A DNA stretch of 64,000 bases from Mycobacterium paragordonae (GTDB taxonomy: Bacteria > Actinomycetota > Actinomycetes > Mycobacteriales > Mycobacteriaceae). Below the pieces are notes generated by a model that worked only from the letters and a program-made list of their open reading frames with translations, was not told the DNA's origin and did no database searches. The position numbers were made by a program, and so were the translations under genes. The stretch is from NCBI RefSeq assembly GCF_003614435.1, contig NZ_CP025546.1, positions 2,914,001 through 2,978,000 on the forward strand. The letters are read 5' to 3'. Shown piece by piece: positions 63,513 to 64,000 of the stretch (within the stretch, counting starts at the first letter, position 1; each line of letters begins with the position of its first letter).

Positions 63513-63519
63513 GTGGGCA
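63491..63519 (+). repeat. Three GTGGGCA direct repeats, 11 bp apart
   Basis: GTGGGCA occurs at 63491, 63502 and 63513. The 11-base period places the copies on the same helix face, as arm-type sites for an integrase would be. The third copy contains the proposed start codon of the next frame. Confidence 0.6.
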
Positions 63520-64000
63520 CGGAGGACAGGACCGGTAGGAAGCGTCGTCACGCCGATGGTTACTACCGCCAGCTAACTGGGCTCCGCTTTGCGAAAGAGT
63601 TGCGGCAAACCGACACCGAGCCTCTCTGGATTGCGACGAAATGTGCTCATACGTGGTGGCTGGCCGAGCAACAAGTAGCGTTAGGAGACGTGATCGAACC
63701 GATCGAACCCGAACAGACTCAGCGGGGTAACGCGCACTCCGGAACCGCAATGCTCACCGTGGAGGCCAAGTTGAGCGCGTCAGTGTCAATCCGGAATTAC
63801 CTGTCCGGCCAACATCTATGGAACGCGCGGCGTGAAGCGTGGTTGTGCCGGAAGCGCGAAGATCTATTACTGGCGGAGCCTAACGCCGACTTGAGGCTCC
63901 GATCGCACGCGATGGCCAGCGTGTTATCGGCGGTCGCGTTCTTAGAGGCGGTCGCAAACGAGGTCTGGCAGGACGCAGCGGACCGCCAGCCAGGGCACAT
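63513..64000 (+). CDS. Unidentified protein at island edge, 3' end missing
   Basis: An open frame runs from a stop codon at 63486 to the right edge; GTG at 63513 is the first possible start, giving at least 162 residues. I do not recognise the family. The visible part is hydrophilic with many charged residues, YYRQLTGLRFAKEL near 18, a helix-rich end HAMASVLSAVAFLEAVANEV near 133-152 of a kind seen in all-helical hypothetical proteins including HEPN-like ones. Codons with A or T in the third position are more frequent than in the neighbours, suggesting transfer. It directly follows a tRNA-derived attachment-like site. Confidence 0.5.
   Translation, partial: MGTEDRTGRKRRHADGYYRQLTGLRFAKELRQTDTEPLWIATKCAHTWWLAEQQVALGDVIEPIEPEQTQRGNAHSGTAMLTVEAKLSASVSIRNYLSGQHLWNARREAWLCRKREDLLLAEPNADLRLRSHAMASVLSAVAFLEAVANEVWQDAADRQPGH

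Overview
The window is chromosomal DNA of a slow-growing, PE_PGRS-bearing Mycobacterium. It is not the M. tuberculosis complex itself. The base composition is high in G+C, GTG starts are frequent, and the gene order follows the treZYX - bio - nad - his - trp - lgt - pykA - cyd - cya segment of M. tuberculosis (about Rv1563c to Rv1625c). A true PE_PGRS gene lies near the right end. I cannot name the species from sequence alone.

Layout. Positions 1-8.2 kb (minus strand): treY (cut by the left edge), treX, a membrane acyltransferase with an SGNH domain, the NlpC/P60-like ripD and a small membrane protein. 8.2-11.9 kb (plus): bioA-bioF-bioD and a 2H phosphoesterase gene, each overlapping or abutting the next. 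11.9-15.7 kb (minus): a compact cluster of three large or medium genes and one 47-51 residue gene (two polytopic membrane proteins, a lipoprotein and a single-pass peptide). It sits where M. tuberculosis H37Rv carries prophage phiRv1 and has no counterpart I know there. 15.9-17.9 kb: bioB, bsaP (biotin synthase auxiliary protein) and a membrane protein. 17.9-20.2 kb (minus): a lipase and the NAD regulator nrtR. 20.2-23.7 kb: nadA-nadB-nadC behind a clear NrtR-type palindrome. 23.7-26.6 kb: a UPF0126-type membrane protein, a TetR regulator with a perfect 16-bp palindrome, an alcohol dehydrogenase and an F420-type reductase family protein. 26.7-33.2 kb: hisD-C-B-H-A, impA, hisF, hisI, almost all overlapping. 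33.2-36.6 kb: a Ser/Thr kinase with an extracytoplasmic TPM domain, chaA and bcpB. 36.7-44.8 kb: trpE, a membrane gene, trpC-B-A, lgt with a very long acidic tail, and TM2 and DUF2752 proteins. 44.9-46.1 kb: an IS30-family insertion sequence. 46.2-51.3 kb: pykA, tesB and a TIR-transmembrane-14xWD40 protein, followed by an Mtb12-like secreted protein, a DUF2156-type membrane protein, cydABDC (minus), a DUF308 protein, a class III adenylate cyclase and the PE_PGRS gene.

The right end (from about 63.38 kb) changes character. A 24-nt tRNA 3'-end fragment is followed by three 11-bp-spaced GTGGGCA repeats and by an unfamiliar, less G+C-rich open frame that runs off the edge. I read this as the first 0.6 kb of an element integrated into a tRNA gene downstream of cya.

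Functionally the window is mostly cofactor and amino-acid supply (biotin, NAD, His, Trp), trehalose formation from glycogen, lipoprotein maturation and the cytochrome bd oxidase. The accessory items of most interest are the membrane/lipoprotein cluster at 11.9-15.7 kb, the TIR-WD40 protein, the kinase-TPM fusion and the island edge.
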